A DNA stretch of 55,174 bases from Actinomycetales bacterium. Lineage in GTDB: Bacteria > Actinomycetota > Actinomycetes > Nanopelagicales > Nanopelagicaceae. Where the stretch lies: NCBI GenBank assembly GCA_018969585.1, contig JAGWYB010000005.1, forward strand, positions 1-55,174, given 5' to 3'. The notes under the pieces were generated by a model. It had not been told where the DNA came from, ran no database searches, and saw only the letters and a list, made by a program, of their open reading frames with translations. Below, piece by piece: positions 18,145 to 29,960 of this stretch (position 1 is its first letter; every line of letters starts with the position of its first letter). Position numbers and translations under genes: made by a program.

Positions 18145-18876
18145 CTACGGAGCTACTCGCCCTGACTTCTCAAAAGCCGAGTAGGTAAGGGGCATCAATC
18201 GAGCGAAGTGCTCTTCCATCTTCACTGCCACCATCTCAATCTCTCGTTGGGGGTAACTAGGGAAATGAGACCCTTCTCTACTCGTTCTCAAAGATAAGAA
18301 GTTCATTAAAGCTCTAGCGTTCATCGTTACATACATCGAAGAGTAAAGCGCTACGGGAAGCACTGCTCTAGCGACTTCGCGAGCAACCCCAGCGTCCAGC
18401 ATCGCTTTGTAGTTTTTATAGGCTACTTCGTAAGTCTCTTTCATAGATTTGATTGTTGTTTCATATTGTTCTTTAGTTCCATCGACAAAAACATAGTGAC
18501 CGGTTTTGCCAGTCTGAACTAATTTTCTTTGGGGGCTAGGAATGTAAAAAACTGGCTTTAATTCTCGATATCTTCCGCTCTCTTCATTGTAAGAGGCTAT
18601 TCGATGTCTCATAAATTCTCTAAATACAAATATTGGAGCGCTAATAAAAAAAGTCATTGACGTATGTTCAAACGGAGAACCATGTCTTTCACGAGCCAAA
18701 TAATTTATTAGGCCGGCTGATCGACTTGGGTCGCTATCTATCTCTTCGCGAGACTGTTCACCAGCTGTGGATACTCTTGCTGCCCAAATAACATCAGCAT
18801 CATTGGCATTCGCTTTTACTAATTCAACAGTTACATCATCGCGAAAGACGATTTCTGGATGCTCTGGATTACTCAC
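18145..18876 (-). CDS. thyX: Flavin-dependent thymidylate synthase ThyX
   Basis: ThyX makes dTMP from dUMP with methylene-tetrahydrofolate, FAD and NADPH. The signature RHR-x2-S-x-N-x2-S-x-R appears as RHRIASYNEESGR at about residues 88-100. I placed the start at the GTG at 18876 (244 aa); the frame is open to an ATG at 18927. A promoter TTGGTC-17 bp-TAGGGT ends 7 nt before that GTG, so the ATG would lie upstream of the transcript. thyX is divergent from azlC and followed by dapA. No thyA is seen. Confidence 0.93.
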   Translation of the reverse strand: MSNPEHPEIVFRDDVTVELVKANANDADVIWAARVSTAGEQSREEIDSDPSRSAGLINYLARERHGSPFEHTSMTFFISAPIFVFREFMRHRIASYNEESGRYRELKPVFYIPSPQRKLVQTGKTGHYVFVDGTKEQYETTIKSMKETYEVAYKNYKAMLDAGVAREVARAVLPVALYSSMYVTMNARALMNFLSLRTSREGSHFPSYPQREIEMVAVKMEEHFARLMPLTYSAFEKSGRVAP

Positions 18877-18883
18877 GAGCGTG

Positions 18884-18912
18884 ACCCTATCTTCGAGGTG
18901 GTTTTCGACCAA
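18884..18912 (-). promoter_or_regulatory. Predicted leaderless thyX promoter
   Basis: On the minus strand TTGGTC (18912-18907), a 17-bp spacer and TAGGGT (18889-18884) are followed by 7 nt and then the GTG at 18876. The spacing puts the transcript start on the start codon itself. The same TTGG -35 core occurs before gabT. Confidence 0.55.
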
Positions 18913-18936
18913 GAATTCATGGGGCAAAATAGCCGC

Positions 18937-19602
18937 GTGTCATTCGATCGCCGCGCCGTGTTACGAGATTCACTGAGCGTCTCCTTGCCTGTAGGCACTT
19001 ATGGAGCGGCTTTCGGTGCAGCTTCGGTGGCGGCTGGATTCTCCGTAATTCAAACATGCGCACTTTCGCTATTGCTGTTTTCGGGTGCTTCCCAATTTGC
19101 GGTCGTCGGAGTCATGGCCGCTGGCGGAAGCGCCTTGAGTGCTATCGCGACAGGCGGTCTCTTAGGAATTAGAAATGGACTTTACGCACTTCGTATGGCT
19201 CCAATTCTTAGATTTACGGGAATTAAGAAATTTTCTGCTGCGCAAATAACTATTGACGAGTCTATTGGCGTCGCTCTGTCTCAAGAAACGCGGGGCGAAT
19301 CTGCGATGCGCTTTGGTTTTCTATCAACCGGAATCGGCGTCTTTATTTTTTGGAATTTTTTCACACTTGTTGGTGCAGTTAGCGCGAGCTCTATCGGTAA
19401 CCCATCTATGTGGGGACTCGACGCCGCAGTCCCGGCGGCATTTCTCGGTTTACTATGGCCACGCCTTGATTCAATGAAAAAGAAATATGCCGCACTAGCA
19501 AGTGCGATACTCGCGCTTGGCTTAACCCCTTTCCTTCCGGCCGGTTTGCCGATAATTGCAACAGTAGTTATTGCACTATTTTTTGGATGGCGCTCTCGAT
19601 GA
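18937..19602 (+). CDS. azlC: AzlC-family branched-chain amino acid exporter, large subunit
   Basis: This hydrophobic membrane protein of about 221 aa has the AzlC pattern: VGTYGAAFGAASVAAGFS near the N-terminus, LLLFSGASQFAVVGV, a loop with LRMAPILR, and further membrane helices to the C-terminus. With AzlD it exports branched-chain or related amino acids. Candidate starts are the ATG at 18919 and the GTGs at 18937 and 18958. No ribosome site decides between them, and 18937 is a compromise. It overlaps azlD by 4 bases. Confidence 0.85.
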   Translation: MSFDRRAVLRDSLSVSLPVGTYGAAFGAASVAAGFSVIQTCALSLLLFSGASQFAVVGVMAAGGSALSAIATGGLLGIRNGLYALRMAPILRFTGIKKFSAAQITIDESIGVALSQETRGESAMRFGFLSTGIGVFIFWNFFTLVGAVSASSIGNPSMWGLDAAVPAAFLGLLWPRLDSMKKKYAALASAILALGLTPFLPAGLPIIATVVIALFFGWRSR

Positions 19603-19910
19603 ATACACTTTGGATTGCAACAATCGGTGCAAGCGTGCTCTGTTATCTTCTAAAATTGTCAGGATTTCTCATTCCGAACTCACTACTTTCAAATCCCGTA
19701 TTGGTGCGCATTAATGAGTTGATCCCTGTAGTGCTACTTAGCTCACTAGTTTCTATTCAATCTCTGGCCTCTAAAACAGAAATAGTTGTTGATCATAGAT
19801 TGGGCGGCGTACTAGCCGCATTTATTGCCTTGAGATTAAGGGCTTCATTTCCAATTATGATGATTGCAGCTGCGATAACTTCTGCGTTTATTTATCGAAG
19901 CGGAATTTAG
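19599..19910 (+). CDS. azlD: AzlD-family exporter small subunit
   Basis: The 103-aa protein has three or four membrane segments and is the usual partner of AzlC. The ATG at 19599 overlaps the azlC stop (ATGA), so translation is coupled. Family features are the NELIPVVLLSSLVS helix and the DHRLGGVLAAFIALRLRASFP segment. It converges on the glutaredoxin-like gene with a 46-bp gap that holds no clear terminator. Confidence 0.87.
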   Translation: MNTLWIATIGASVLCYLLKLSGFLIPNSLLSNPVLVRINELIPVVLLSSLVSIQSLASKTEIVVDHRLGGVLAAFIALRLRASFPIMMIAAAITSAFIYRSGI

Positions 19911-19956
19911 AGATGAATATGGAAGGTCTCTCTGAGCGAGAAGCGGCCCGATCAAA

Positions 19957-20211
19957 TTAGAGAATTTTTAGAAACTCTAACTTCGCCTTCAAATCATTAT
20001 CTGAGGGTTCAGTTAGATGGGTTCCGTCTGGGAACAAAATGACTGGAATGGATCTCTGGCCGCCATTAATTTCAATTACTTTATCTGAGGCGGATGGATC
20101 AGCTTCTACGTCAACATAATCGTAAGAGACGTTATTGGAATCGAGAAAACGCTTTGAGCGTCGGCAATCTCCGCACCACTCTGCACCGTACATTTTGATT
20201 TGCGCTGACAT
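19957..20211 (-). CDS. Mycoredoxin/glutaredoxin-like protein
   Basis: This thioredoxin-fold protein of 84 aa has a CGDC active site at residues 13-16 (YGAEWCGDCRRSK) and the cis-proline loop RSIPVILFPDG. The size and the EWCGDC context resemble actinobacterial mycoredoxin (usual active site CGYC), which reduces mycothiol-protein mixed disulfides. Mycothiol dependence is inferred. AGGAG lies before the ATG. It follows dapB by 7 bases on the same strand and is the last gene of that run. Confidence 0.88.
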   Translation of the reverse strand: MSAQIKMYGAEWCGDCRRSKRFLDSNNVSYDYVDVEADPSASDKVIEINGGQRSIPVILFPDGTHLTEPSDNDLKAKLEFLKIL

Positions 20212-20218
20212 ATTTCTC

Positions 20219-22242
<2,024 letters not shown>

Positions 22243-22248
22243 CTTCAA

Positions 22249-24441
22249 CTACTCGCTCGCTGCGTCTTCAAGTACAGGAATTAAGGAAAGTTTGCCCTTT
22301 GGGTCAATTTCACCTATCTCTACCTGTACTTTATCGCCGACTTTCATTACATCTTCGAGATTTTCAATGCGCTTTCCACCGTGCATTTTTCTAATTTGCG
22401 ATATGTGGAGAAGGCCGTCTTTGCCTGGAAGTAAATTAATGAAAGCTCCAAAAGCGGCTAACTTAACGACAGAGCCGTTATAGCGCTCGCCAACTTCAGG
22501 AAGCTTTGGATCCGCAATGCCCAAAACCTGGGCTTTTGCGGCATCTGCCGCTGTTCCGTTAGTGGCACCGATATAGATTGTGCCATCATCTTCAATCGTG
22601 ATTTCTGCGCCAGTCTCTTCCTGAATCTGATTGATTACCTTGCCCTTGGGGCCAATTACTGCACCAATCTGGTCTACTGGAATCTTGATGCTAATGATTC
22701 TTGGAGCCAATGGATTCATTTCATCTGGTCTATCAATTGCTTGGGTCATAACGTCAAGAATTGCTAACCGCGCCTCTTTCGCCTGAAGTAAGGCAGCCGA
22801 TAGGACTTTTGCTGGAATGCCATCCAACTTTGTATCAAGTTGAAGTGCGGTAACAAATTCTTCAGTTCCGGCAACTTTGAAATCCATATCGCCGAATGCG
22901 TCTTCGGCCCCAAGGATGTCAGTGAGCGCTACATATTCAGTTTTTCCATCAACCTCATCTGAAATTAGACCCATAGCAATTCCGGCCACGGGTGCTTTCA
23001 GTGGTACGCCTGCATTGAGAAGTGAGAGAGTTGAAGCGCAGACAGATCCCATTGAAGTAGATCCATTTGAGCCAAGAGCCTCTGAAACTTGTCTTATTGC
23101 GTAAGGAAATTCCTCACGTGTTGGAAGAACTGGCAGTAACGCACGCTCTGCTAACGCGCCATGACCGATCTCTCGACGCTTTGGTGAACCAACTCGACCT
23201 GTCTCACCGGTTGAATAAGGTGGAAAGTTATAGTTGTGCATATAACGTTTATGGTCCTCTGGATTCAACGTGTCTAGTTGTTGCTCCATTTTCAACATAT
23301 TGAGCGTAGTTACACCGAGAATCTGTGTTTCACCACGTTCAAAGAGCGCCGAACCATGGACTCGAGGTATGACTTCAACTTCAGCCGTTAGCGGACGAAT
23401 ATCTCTCAACCCGCGACCGTCAATTCGTACTTTCTCTCGAAGAACTCTCTGTCGAACCAACTTTTTGGTTAACGAACGTAGCGCTGCTGGAATCTCTTTT
23501 TCGCGCCCTTCAAATGAAGGTGAAAGAGATTCTTGAACTGAGGAATTGATGGATTCAATTTCAGTCTCTCGATCTTGTTTGCCAGCGATAGTCAAAGCTT
23601 TACCTAGTTTGTCTTTAGCAGCCTTTTCAACAGCTTCAAATACATCTGGTTGGTAATCAAGGAAGACCGGAAATTCAGCGGTTGGCTTTGCTGCAACTTT
23701 TGTCAATTCAAGCTGAGCTTCACAGAGCGTCTTGATAAACGGTTTTGCTGCTTCAAGTCCGGCTCCGACAACTTCTTCAGTTGGGGCGCCAGCGCCATCA
23801 GCGATAAGCGAAATCGTTTTAGTGGTAGCTTCAGCCTCAACCATCATGATTGCAACATCATCACCTGCGATTCTTCCAGCGACAACCATGTCAAAGGTGG
23901 CTCGCTCAAGTTCACTGTGATTTGGGAAAGCTACCCACTGTCCATCTATTAACGCCACTCGCACGCCACCGATTGGACCGCTAAATGGAAGCCCTGCTAA
24001 TTGAGTCGACATCGAGGCAGCATTAATGGCTATCACGTCGTACATGTGATCTGGGTCGAGCGCCATAACGGTGACAACGATTTGGACTTCATTGCGAAGG
24101 CCTTTGATAAATGATGGTCGAAGTGGGCGATCAATTAAACGACAGGTAAGAATCGCATCTTCTGAGGGGCGTCCTTCTCTTCTAAAAAATGATCCAGGTA
24201 TCCGGCCTACTGAATACATACGTTCTTCGACATCTACAGTGAGCGGGAAGAAATCAAATTGTTCTTTTGGATTTTTCGACGCCGTAGTTGCAGAAAGCAA
24301 CATCGTCTCATCATCTAAGTAAACAACCGCAGTTCCAGCTGCTTGTCGAGCTAGTCGACCAGTTTCAAAACGAATCTCTCGTTTTCCAAATTTGCCGTTA
24401 TCAATTTTTGCAACGGCATACTTAACGTCTTGACCCTCCAT
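22249..24441 (-). CDS. pnp: Polyribonucleotide nucleotidyltransferase (PNPase)
   Basis: PNPase is a 3'-to-5' phosphorolytic exoribonuclease. At 730 aa it has two RNase PH domains ([16 protein letters not shown] early; [16 protein letters not shown] and GPKGK-preceding core later), a KH domain ([18 protein letters not shown]) and a C-terminal S1 domain ([20 protein letters not shown]). The ATG has a good AGGAGAG site. The gene follows rpsO and is preceded by a 137-bp structured leader likely to regulate it. Confidence 0.97.
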   Translation of the reverse strand: MEGQDVKYAVAKIDNGKFGKREIRFETGRLARQAAGTAVVYLDDETMLLSATTASKNPKEQFDFFPLTVDVEERMYSVGRIPGSFFRREGRPSEDAILTCRLIDRPLRPSFIKGLRNEVQIVVTVMALDPDHMYDVIAINAASMSTQLAGLPFSGPIGGVRVALIDGQWVAFPNHSELERATFDMVVAGRIAGDDVAIMMVEAEATTKTISLIADGAGAPTEEVVGAGLEAAKPFIKTLCEAQLELTKVAAKPTAEFPVFLDYQPDVFEAVEKAAKDKLGKALTIAGKQDRETEIESINSSVQESLSPSFEGREKEIPAALRSLTKKLVRQRVLREKVRIDGRGLRDIRPLTAEVEVIPRVHGSALFERGETQILGVTTLNMLKMEQQLDTLNPEDHKRYMHNYNFPPYSTGETGRVGSPKRREIGHGALAERALLPVLPTREEFPYAIRQVSEALGSNGSTSMGSVCASTLSLLNAGVPLKAPVAGIAMGLISDEVDGKTEYVALTDILGAEDAFGDMDFKVAGTEEFVTALQLDTKLDGIPAKVLSAALLQAKEARLAILDVMTQAIDRPDEMNPLAPRIISIKIPVDQIGAVIGPKGKVINQIQEETGAEITIEDDGTIYIGATNGTAADAAKAQVLGIADPKLPEVGERYNGSVVKLAAFGAFINLLPGKDGLLHISQIRKMHGGKRIENLEDVMKVGDKVQVEIGEIDPKGKLSLIPVLEDAASE

Positions 24442-24452
24442 GGGTCTCTCCT

Positions 24453-24554
24453 ATTCTCTGAATCTTCGCGGCATCTAGAGAATGGATCTTCGATCGAAGC
24501 CCACGGAACCATTCCGTAAGCCACCACCGAGGACCAATCAACTAGTCCGCGAAG
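24453..24554 (-). ncRNA. Structured pnp leader, candidate actino-pnp motif
   Basis: In the rpsO-pnp gap, complementary segments CTTCGCGG (24464-24471) and CCGCGAAG (24547-24554) close a domain. Inside are a 6-bp stem GGACTA/TGGTCC (24531-24548) and a perfect 6-bp stem ACGGAA/TTCCGT (24503-24517). An alternative stem ATTCTCT/AGAGAAT (24453-24483) would disrupt the closing helix close to the ribosome site, as in a switch. An actinobacterial RNA motif upstream of pnp (actino-pnp) is known. The assignment rests on position and foldability, not on a model match. Confidence 0.55.
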
Positions 24555-24578
24555 TTTCCTATTTACTTGTTATACAAA

Positions 24579-24848
24579 CTAACGGCGGATGCCGAGTTTG
24601 TCGATAATCGCGCGATAACGAGCGATATCTTTCTTTGCAAGGTATTGCAAAATTCTGCGACGACGACCTACTAATAGCAAGAGTCCTCGCCGATTGTGGT
24701 GATCGTTCTGGTTGGTTTGAAGGTGATCAGTCAACTGATCAATTCGCTTTGAAAGTAGCGCTACCTGAGCTTCCGGGCTGCCAGTGTCAGATGCAGAGGC
24801 GCCAAACTTATTGATAATTTCTTTTTTCTCGGCCGGTTTAAGTGCCAT
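24579..24848 (-). CDS. rpsO: 30S ribosomal protein S15
   Basis: S15 binds 16S rRNA early in 30S assembly. The 89 aa match the family exactly, with GDTGSPE-like [26 protein letters not shown] and [20 protein letters not shown] precedes the ATG. The rpsO-pnp order is widely conserved. The promoter is probably in the 121-bp gap from ribF. Confidence 0.98.
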   Translation of the reverse strand: MALKPAEKKEIINKFGASASDTGSPEAQVALLSKRIDQLTDHLQTNQNDHHNRRGLLLLVGRRRRILQYLAKKDIARYRAIIDKLGIRR

Positions 24849-24884
24849 TTATCTTCCTTTACATCTTTCACGAGGGCTCTCGGT

Positions 24885-24890
24885 CTTATA
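24885..24890 (-). promoter_or_regulatory. Possible rpsO -10 element
   Basis: TATAAG preceded by TG (extended -10) lies 36 bases before the rpsO start in the 121-bp ribF-rpsO gap. No good -35 hexamer is seen. A small CGAG/CTCG hairpin (24871-24882) would follow the start point. Confidence 0.35.
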
Positions 24891-24969
24891 CACGAGCGCA
24901 CACTTTCTCGCTTGAGAAGCAAAATCTACCAGCGGATTAAGTAACCGGGAAATCCAGCCGATTTCACGC

Positions 24970-25878
24970 TCAATTTCGCGTTAACTCTCTTGCCTTTTCG
25001 CAATCCACCTTCATTTGTGCAAGTAGTGGATCCAATCCATCAAACTTAATAGTGTCACGTAACCGCCAACCAAATTCTACTCTGGCAACTTTTTCGTAGA
25101 GATCAAGATTAGTTTGATCTAAGGCATAAGCCTCAACCTGACGATTTCGGTCTCCTGCAAATGTGGGATTTGTGCCAATCGAGATTGCCGCCGGCCACTT
25201 ATTTCCTTCAACAGTTAACCAACCTGCATAAACACCATCTGAGGGAATCGTACTTCGCTTACTCAGAGATATGTTGGCTGTCGGATATCCAATAGCCCTA
25301 CCCCTTTTTTCGCCATGAATTACATTTCCAATTAACAGATGAGGACGAGTAAGTAGTTCTCGTGCGATTTCTATATTCCCATTTGTAATGGCTTCTCGAA
25401 TACGCGTTGAGGATATCGAGGTTCCTAATTCAACTGCCAAATCTAAACCAGTTACCGCGATACCGCTAAACTCTTTTAAATACGAAACATCTCCTCTAGC
25501 TTTGTGGCCGAATCTAAAGTTACTCCCAACAGTAATTGATTTTGCATCCAGAGTTTTCTTTATAATTTCATCGATAAAATCTTGGGGAGACATTTCGGAG
25601 AATTCTTTTGTAAAAGATAGAACTGCAACGCTAGAGACACCGCTGGCAATTAGCTGATTTATCCGCTCGTTAAGTGGAAGTAATTCGGTTGGTGCGGCTG
25701 ATGGATTTAGGATTTCTGCGGGATGAGGGTAGAAAGTTAATGCGACAACCTCGCCACTTTCTCTCGCTTTTCTGATAATCAACTGATGACCCTTATGAAC
25801 ACCATCGAAAATCCCGATTACGACTGAGCCTCCCGTCGTTGGGGCACCATGCCACTGGATTTCAAAAGGTTTGTTCAT
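24970..25878 (-). CDS. ribF: Bifunctional riboflavin kinase/FAD synthetase
   Basis: RibF phosphorylates riboflavin to FMN and adenylates FMN to FAD. The 302-aa protein has the nucleotidyltransferase domain first (VVIGIFDGVHKGHQLI, TFYPHP, GSNFRFGHKARGD, STRIREAI) and the riboflavin kinase domain second (GEKRGRAIGYPTANI, GVYAGWL, NPTFAGDRNRQVEAY). It lies 13 bases after truB, as in many bacteria. ThyX in this window depends on the FAD it makes. Confidence 0.96.
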   Translation of the reverse strand: MNKPFEIQWHGAPTTGGSVVIGIFDGVHKGHQLIIRKARESGEVVALTFYPHPAEILNPSAAPTELLPLNERINQLIASGVSSVAVLSFTKEFSEMSPQDFIDEIIKKTLDAKSITVGSNFRFGHKARGDVSYLKEFSGIAVTGLDLAVELGTSISSTRIREAITNGNIEIARELLTRPHLLIGNVIHGEKRGRAIGYPTANISLSKRSTIPSDGVYAGWLTVEGNKWPAAISIGTNPTFAGDRNRQVEAYALDQTNLDLYEKVARVEFGWRLRDTIKFDGLDPLLAQMKVDCEKARELTRN

Positions 25879-25891
25879 AATGATAATTCTT

Positions 25892-26749
25892 TCATGGATT
25901 TAATACAGTAATTGGTTGAGCCCCCGTGGCAACGTTGTTAATTATGGCAATTGCATCGCCGAGATCATTGACTGCTACTCCAGGGCCAGTAAATTCCGAA
26001 TTAGAAATCTGCTGCCCATGTCTGATCTTCGAGATCTCTTCACCATTCAATTTGCGAATCGGAAGAATTCTGCTGACCGTGTCAGTAAGCGGTAGAAGGT
26101 TTGCCTGTTCTGGAGAGCCCGCCGAGGTAATTTCGAATGGATAGGCGGCAACTCGACGTAATGAGATGAGGTGTCCACCCACGCCTAATTCTCTCCCTAA
26201 ATCTCTCGCGATTGCTCGAATATATGTACCTGCGGAGCAAGTGATATCAATATTTACTTCAATTCCTACATTGCGATGTACTCCCTCAACTTTGAGGGAT
26301 TTAATATTTACCTCGCGAGCCGGTATTTCAACAGTCTCACCACTTCTTACCAGTTGGTACGCTCGTTTACCGCCGATTTTCACGGCTGAAACCGAACTCG
26401 GCACCTGTTGAATTACGCCAATGAATTTCTGTAACGCTGTTTCAATCTGCGAATCCGAAACCTGACTAACATCGCAACTCTCGATTACTTCGCCTTCTTT
26501 ATCATCTGTGGTCGTTGCAGCTCCAAGTTTAATCGTCGCGATGTAACGTTTCTCGCCTTCCATTATGTACTGGAGAAACTTGGTCGCGTTATTGATGCCA
26601 ATTACAAGTACTCCGGTCGCCATTGGATCTAAAGTCCCAGCATGACCGACACGTTTTGTTGCAAATCTCCGTCTTATTTGGGCAACAACATCGTGACTTG
26701 TTACACCACCTGGTTTATCAATAACGAGAAACCCATGCTGCAGGCTCAT
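25892..26749 (-). CDS. truB: tRNA pseudouridine(55) synthase TruB
   Basis: TruB forms pseudouridine 55 in the T arm of tRNAs. The 285 aa show the substrate motif [11 protein letters not shown], the catalytic motif [14 protein letters not shown] with its Asp, [10 protein letters not shown] and the cysteine-containing [15 protein letters not shown]. The start overlaps the rbfA stop by 4 bases. rbfA-truB-ribF after infB is a classic translation-factor operon order. Confidence 0.97.
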   Translation of the reverse strand: MSLQHGFLVIDKPGGVTSHDVVAQIRRRFATKRVGHAGTLDPMATGVLVIGINNATKFLQYIMEGEKRYIATIKLGAATTTDDKEGEVIESCDVSQVSDSQIETALQKFIGVIQQVPSSVSAVKIGGKRAYQLVRSGETVEIPAREVNIKSLKVEGVHRNVGIEVNIDITCSAGTYIRAIARDLGRELGVGGHLISLRRVAAYPFEITSAGSPEQANLLPLTDTVSRILPIRKLNGEEISKIRHGQQISNSEFTGPGVAVNDLGDAIAIINNVATGAQPITVLNP

Positions 26750-27180
26750 TCAGTAGCTAAATCGCGAGCCGTTCGATAGGGGGTTTCGCCTCCAATTGGC
26801 CTAGCTGACTCTCGAAGGTGAGCAATCTCTTCGTCATGTTTTTTTACTTGATCAAGTAATTCTTCAAAATTTCGCGCTGACTCGGATAACGCGTCAACGA
26901 TAAAAGTTAAAGTGGGCACTATTCGAGTTCCTAGCTCTCGCCCAACTTCTGTGCGCAAGACACCTTTGGCGCTTTCCAGCGCTTTCGCTGTGTTTGCTCT
27001 TGCTTCATCATCGCCAAGAACTGTGTAAAAGATTGAGGCTTGCTGTAGATCTCCGGTCACTCGGACATCAGTTATCGTGATGAAACCAAGGCGCGGATCC
27101 TTGATTCGATTCTCAAGGGCCTGAGCGACTACAACTTTTATTCGGTCTGCGACTTTAGCCGCCCGATGCGACTTTCCCAT
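26746..27180 (-). CDS. rbfA: 30S ribosome-binding factor RbfA
   Basis: RbfA is a late 30S assembly factor with a type II KH-like fold. The frame is open to 27267 inside infB, but the protein clearly starts at the ATG at 27180 ([15 protein letters not shown]), giving 144 aa. That ATG overlaps the infB stop by one base. Family motifs are [20 protein letters not shown] and the C-terminal helix ending in IAHLRES. Confidence 0.95.
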   Translation of the reverse strand: MGKSHRAAKVADRIKVVVAQALENRIKDPRLGFITITDVRVTGDLQQASIFYTVLGDDEARANTAKALESAKGVLRTEVGRELGTRIVPTLTFIVDALSESARNFEELLDQVKKHDEEIAHLRESARPIGGETPYRTARDLATE

Positions 27181-29801
27181 TAGGCACGCTTCTTCTCGCG
27201 CATCTCGAATACCTCTACAGAATCTCCTACTTGGATATCTTTGAAGGAACCAAGACCGATACCGCACTCATAGCCTTCGCGAACTTCAGTTGCATCATCC
27301 TTAAATCTTCGCAGCGATTCGATTGCTAAATTGTCGCCGACAACAACGCTATCGCGAAGTACTCGCGCTTTCGCGTTTCGGCGGATAATTCCTGAGGTAA
27401 CTAAGGAACCAGCAATAGTGCCAAATTTGCTTGATTTGAAAACTTCGCGAACTTCGGCCGAACCAATCGTCGCCTCTTCATATTCTGGTTTCAATAGACC
27501 CTTAAGGGCAGCTTCGATCTCTTCGATAGCCTTATAGATAACGGAATAGAAGCGAACTTCAACTCCTTCTTCATCGGCAAAAGTTGCAGTTTGTGGCTCC
27601 GGTTTAACGTTGAAGCCAACCACTACCGCGCCAGATGCTGAGGCTAGAGTGATATCGCTCTTGGTAATCGCGCCAACACCTCTATGGATAACTCGAAGAT
27701 CAACTTCGCTTCCTACATCTAATTGAACAAGCGCATCTTCCAAAGCTTCAACGGAGCCACTCACGTCGCCCTTCAATATGAGATTAAGAGTCGTGACCTT
27801 AGATTTCTCAAGGAAGTCTTCCAGCGAAACTTTTTTGCGTGCTTTTGCTAGGGCTGCATGTCGCTCGCCAGCTTGGCGCTTCTCCGCAATTTGACGCGCG
27901 GTTCTGTCATCTGGGGCCACAATGAAGTTATCACCAGCGCTTGGAACAGAAGTGAAACCAAGAACTTGGACTGGTCTAGACGGACCAGCAACTTCAACAT
28001 TATCGCCAAATTCATCCATCATGGCACGAACTCGACCGAAAGCCGATCCAGCGACGATGGCATCTCCCGTGCGCAGAGTTCCGCGTTGAACAAGAACAGT
28101 AGCGACCGGTCCACGTCCTCGATCTAGATGGGCCTCGATTGCAACTCCACGAGCATCATCTTCATGTATCGCACGCAGATCAATAGCGGCATCTGCTGTT
28201 AACAAAATTGCATCGATTAATTCTGAAATACCTTTTCCGGAAATCGCAGAAACATCAACGAATAATGTATCTCCACCATATTCCTCAGCAATTAAGTTGT
28301 ATTCAGTAAGTTGTTGTCTTACTTTGCCAGGATTTGCGCCTTCTTTATCAACTTTGTTTACAGCAACAACAATTGGGACGCTTGCGGCTTGGGCGTGATT
28401 AAGCGCTTCAATTGTCTGGGGCATTACGCCATCGTCAGCCGCAACAACAAGAACAGCGATATCTGTAACTTTTGCTCCACGTGCTCGCATTGCGGTAAAC
28501 GCCTCATGGCCTGGGGTGTCGATAAAGGTTATAGCTCTATTAATTCCATTGTGGTCGTGATGGATTTGGTACGCACCAATATGTTGAGTGATGCCTCCTG
28601 CTTCGCCCTTCACGACCTCGGTCTGGCGAATCGCATCCAAAAGTCTGGTCTTTCCATGATCGACATGGCCCATAACAGTCACAACCGGCGGCCGAATCTC
28701 TAGATCTTCTGGAGAAATATCAGCCAATTCTTTATCAAGATCGATATCGAATTGCTCCAAGATTTCTCTATCTTCATCTTCTGGTGAAACGATAGTGATC
28801 TTGTAGCCGTACTCATTGCCCAGCATTTCCAGCGTACTTTCATCAACTGTCTGAGTTGCGGTAACCATTTCACCTAGATGAAATAGGACTGAAACTAAAG
28901 CAGCGGGATCCGCGCCAATTTTCTCAGCAAAATCTGCAAGCGAAGCTCCGCGTCTTAATCTCACTTGAGTTGATCCGTCACCGCGCGGAACGATCGCGCC
29001 GCCAATTGTTGGCGCCTCCATATTGTCAATCTCTTCGCGAAGCGCTTTCTTACTCTTGTAATTCTTCTTTTTTCCGCCGCCTTTACCAAATGCTCCACCG
29101 GCTCCTGGACGTTGTCCCGGACGACCTGGGCCGCCTGGACCACCCGGACGTGGTGCGCCACCTTGATTTCGGTACGGAGATGATGTTGGTGCGCCACGAC
29201 CTGGAGCTGTTTTTGGTCCGCGCTGATCTGTGCGATTTTGATCTGGTCGTTGTGGTCGCGCTGCAAATCCAGGACGAACTGATCCTGGACGAGGTCCTGC
29301 TAATGGACCTCTATCTCCACGTGGCGCCGGTCGTGGTGGTCTAGCAGCGCTTGTTCCAAATGGATTATTTCCAGGACGTGCAGCTGGTGGTCGTGGTGGC
29401 CGTGGGCCAGTTGTGCCAAATGGATTATTTCCAGGACGTGCAGCTGGTGGTCGTGGTGGTTGTGGAACATTTGTAATTCTTGAAGGGGTAGATGGAGGAA
29501 TAGATGAAGGAGTAGATGGAGAGATAGTTTGTGGCGCTTCAGGGATATTTTTTTCTACGGCAGGAATTTCAACTTCGCTCTTCTTAGCTACAGTTTTCTT
29601 AGGAGCCGCTTTCTTAACTGGCTTTTCGTCCGCAGGTTTATTTACCGGTGGGTATTTGTCTAGAAATTTTCTAACAACTGGCGGTTCGACTGTTGAGGAT
29701 GCAGAGCGAACAAATTCGCCCATCTCCTGGAGTTTGGCAAGGACATCCTTGCTCTCCATGCCAACATCTTTTGCTAATTCGTAAACGCGGACCTTTGCCA
29801 C
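27180..29801 (-). CDS. infB: Translation initiation factor IF-2
   Basis: IF-2 places initiator fMet-tRNA on the 30S subunit and drives subunit joining. At 873 aa it has an N-terminal IF2 domain ([18 protein letters not shown]), a low-complexity Pro/Arg/Gly linker of about residues 90-240, then the GTPase with G1 [16 protein letters not shown] and NKVDK, and the C-terminal domains. The linker contains a 20-residue duplication. The GTG start has GGAGAG before it. The usual actinobacterial ylxR gene between nusA and infB is absent. Confidence 0.97.
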   Translation of the reverse strand: MAKVRVYELAKDVGMESKDVLAKLQEMGEFVRSASSTVEPPVVRKFLDKYPPVNKPADEKPVKKAAPKKTVAKKSEVEIPAVEKNIPEAPQTISPSTPSSIPPSTPSRITNVPQPPRPPAARPGNNPFGTTGPRPPRPPAARPGNNPFGTSAARPPRPAPRGDRGPLAGPRPGSVRPGFAARPQRPDQNRTDQRGPKTAPGRGAPTSSPYRNQGGAPRPGGPGGPGRPGQRPGAGGAFGKGGGKKKNYKSKKALREEIDNMEAPTIGGAIVPRGDGSTQVRLRRGASLADFAEKIGADPAALVSVLFHLGEMVTATQTVDESTLEMLGNEYGYKITIVSPEDEDREILEQFDIDLDKELADISPEDLEIRPPVVTVMGHVDHGKTRLLDAIRQTEVVKGEAGGITQHIGAYQIHHDHNGINRAITFIDTPGHEAFTAMRARGAKVTDIAVLVVAADDGVMPQTIEALNHAQAASVPIVVAVNKVDKEGANPGKVRQQLTEYNLIAEEYGGDTLFVDVSAISGKGISELIDAILLTADAAIDLRAIHEDDARGVAIEAHLDRGRGPVATVLVQRGTLRTGDAIVAGSAFGRVRAMMDEFGDNVEVAGPSRPVQVLGFTSVPSAGDNFIVAPDDRTARQIAEKRQAGERHAALAKARKKVSLEDFLEKSKVTTLNLILKGDVSGSVEALEDALVQLDVGSEVDLRVIHRGVGAITKSDITLASASGAVVVGFNVKPEPQTATFADEEGVEVRFYSVIYKAIEEIEAALKGLLKPEYEEATIGSAEVREVFKSSKFGTIAGSLVTSGIIRRNAKARVLRDSVVVGDNLAIESLRRFKDDATEVREGYECGIGLGSFKDIQVGDSVEVFEMREKKRA
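29356..29459 (-). repeat. Tandem 60-bp repeat inside infB
   Basis: A 44-bp segment at 29356-29399 is repeated without mismatch at 29416-29459, a 60-bp period. It encodes two copies of a unit containing [18 protein letters not shown] in the proline-rich linker of IF-2. Identity at third codon positions indicates a recent duplication. Copy number may vary between strains. Confidence 0.9.
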
Positions 29802-29960
29802 TTCTCTCCTTCTGTGGCTCCGCGAATTTGGATTGCGCGAAGCCTAAATTGACCTACTCATGATCTAGTGGTGCTCATTTGAGTGCCATTGCCTTCGCTC
29901 CTAATAAGTGGATCCGTAAGCGGATCTGGTGAGAACCATACCGGGAGTTTGGCATTTCGG
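29802..29960 (-). other. nusA-infB intergenic region without ylxR
   Basis: This 159-bp gap holds a 6-bp hairpin GATCCG-CTTA-CGGATC (29911-29926) and a GGAG-preceded mini-frame of four codons (Met-Ala-Leu-Lys) near 29885. I see no YlxR coding sequence and no T-run that would make the hairpin a standard terminator. It may be an infB leader. Confidence 0.5.

Noticed and set aside
27181-27267. 29-residue extension of RbfA into infB
   Set aside because: RbfA begins at MGKSHRAAK, and TAATG coupling with infB is typical of this genome.
29885-29960. Degenerate ylxR remnant
   Set aside because: No CVGCR-like motif or other YlxR residues can be read in any frame, so I cannot support a pseudogene call.
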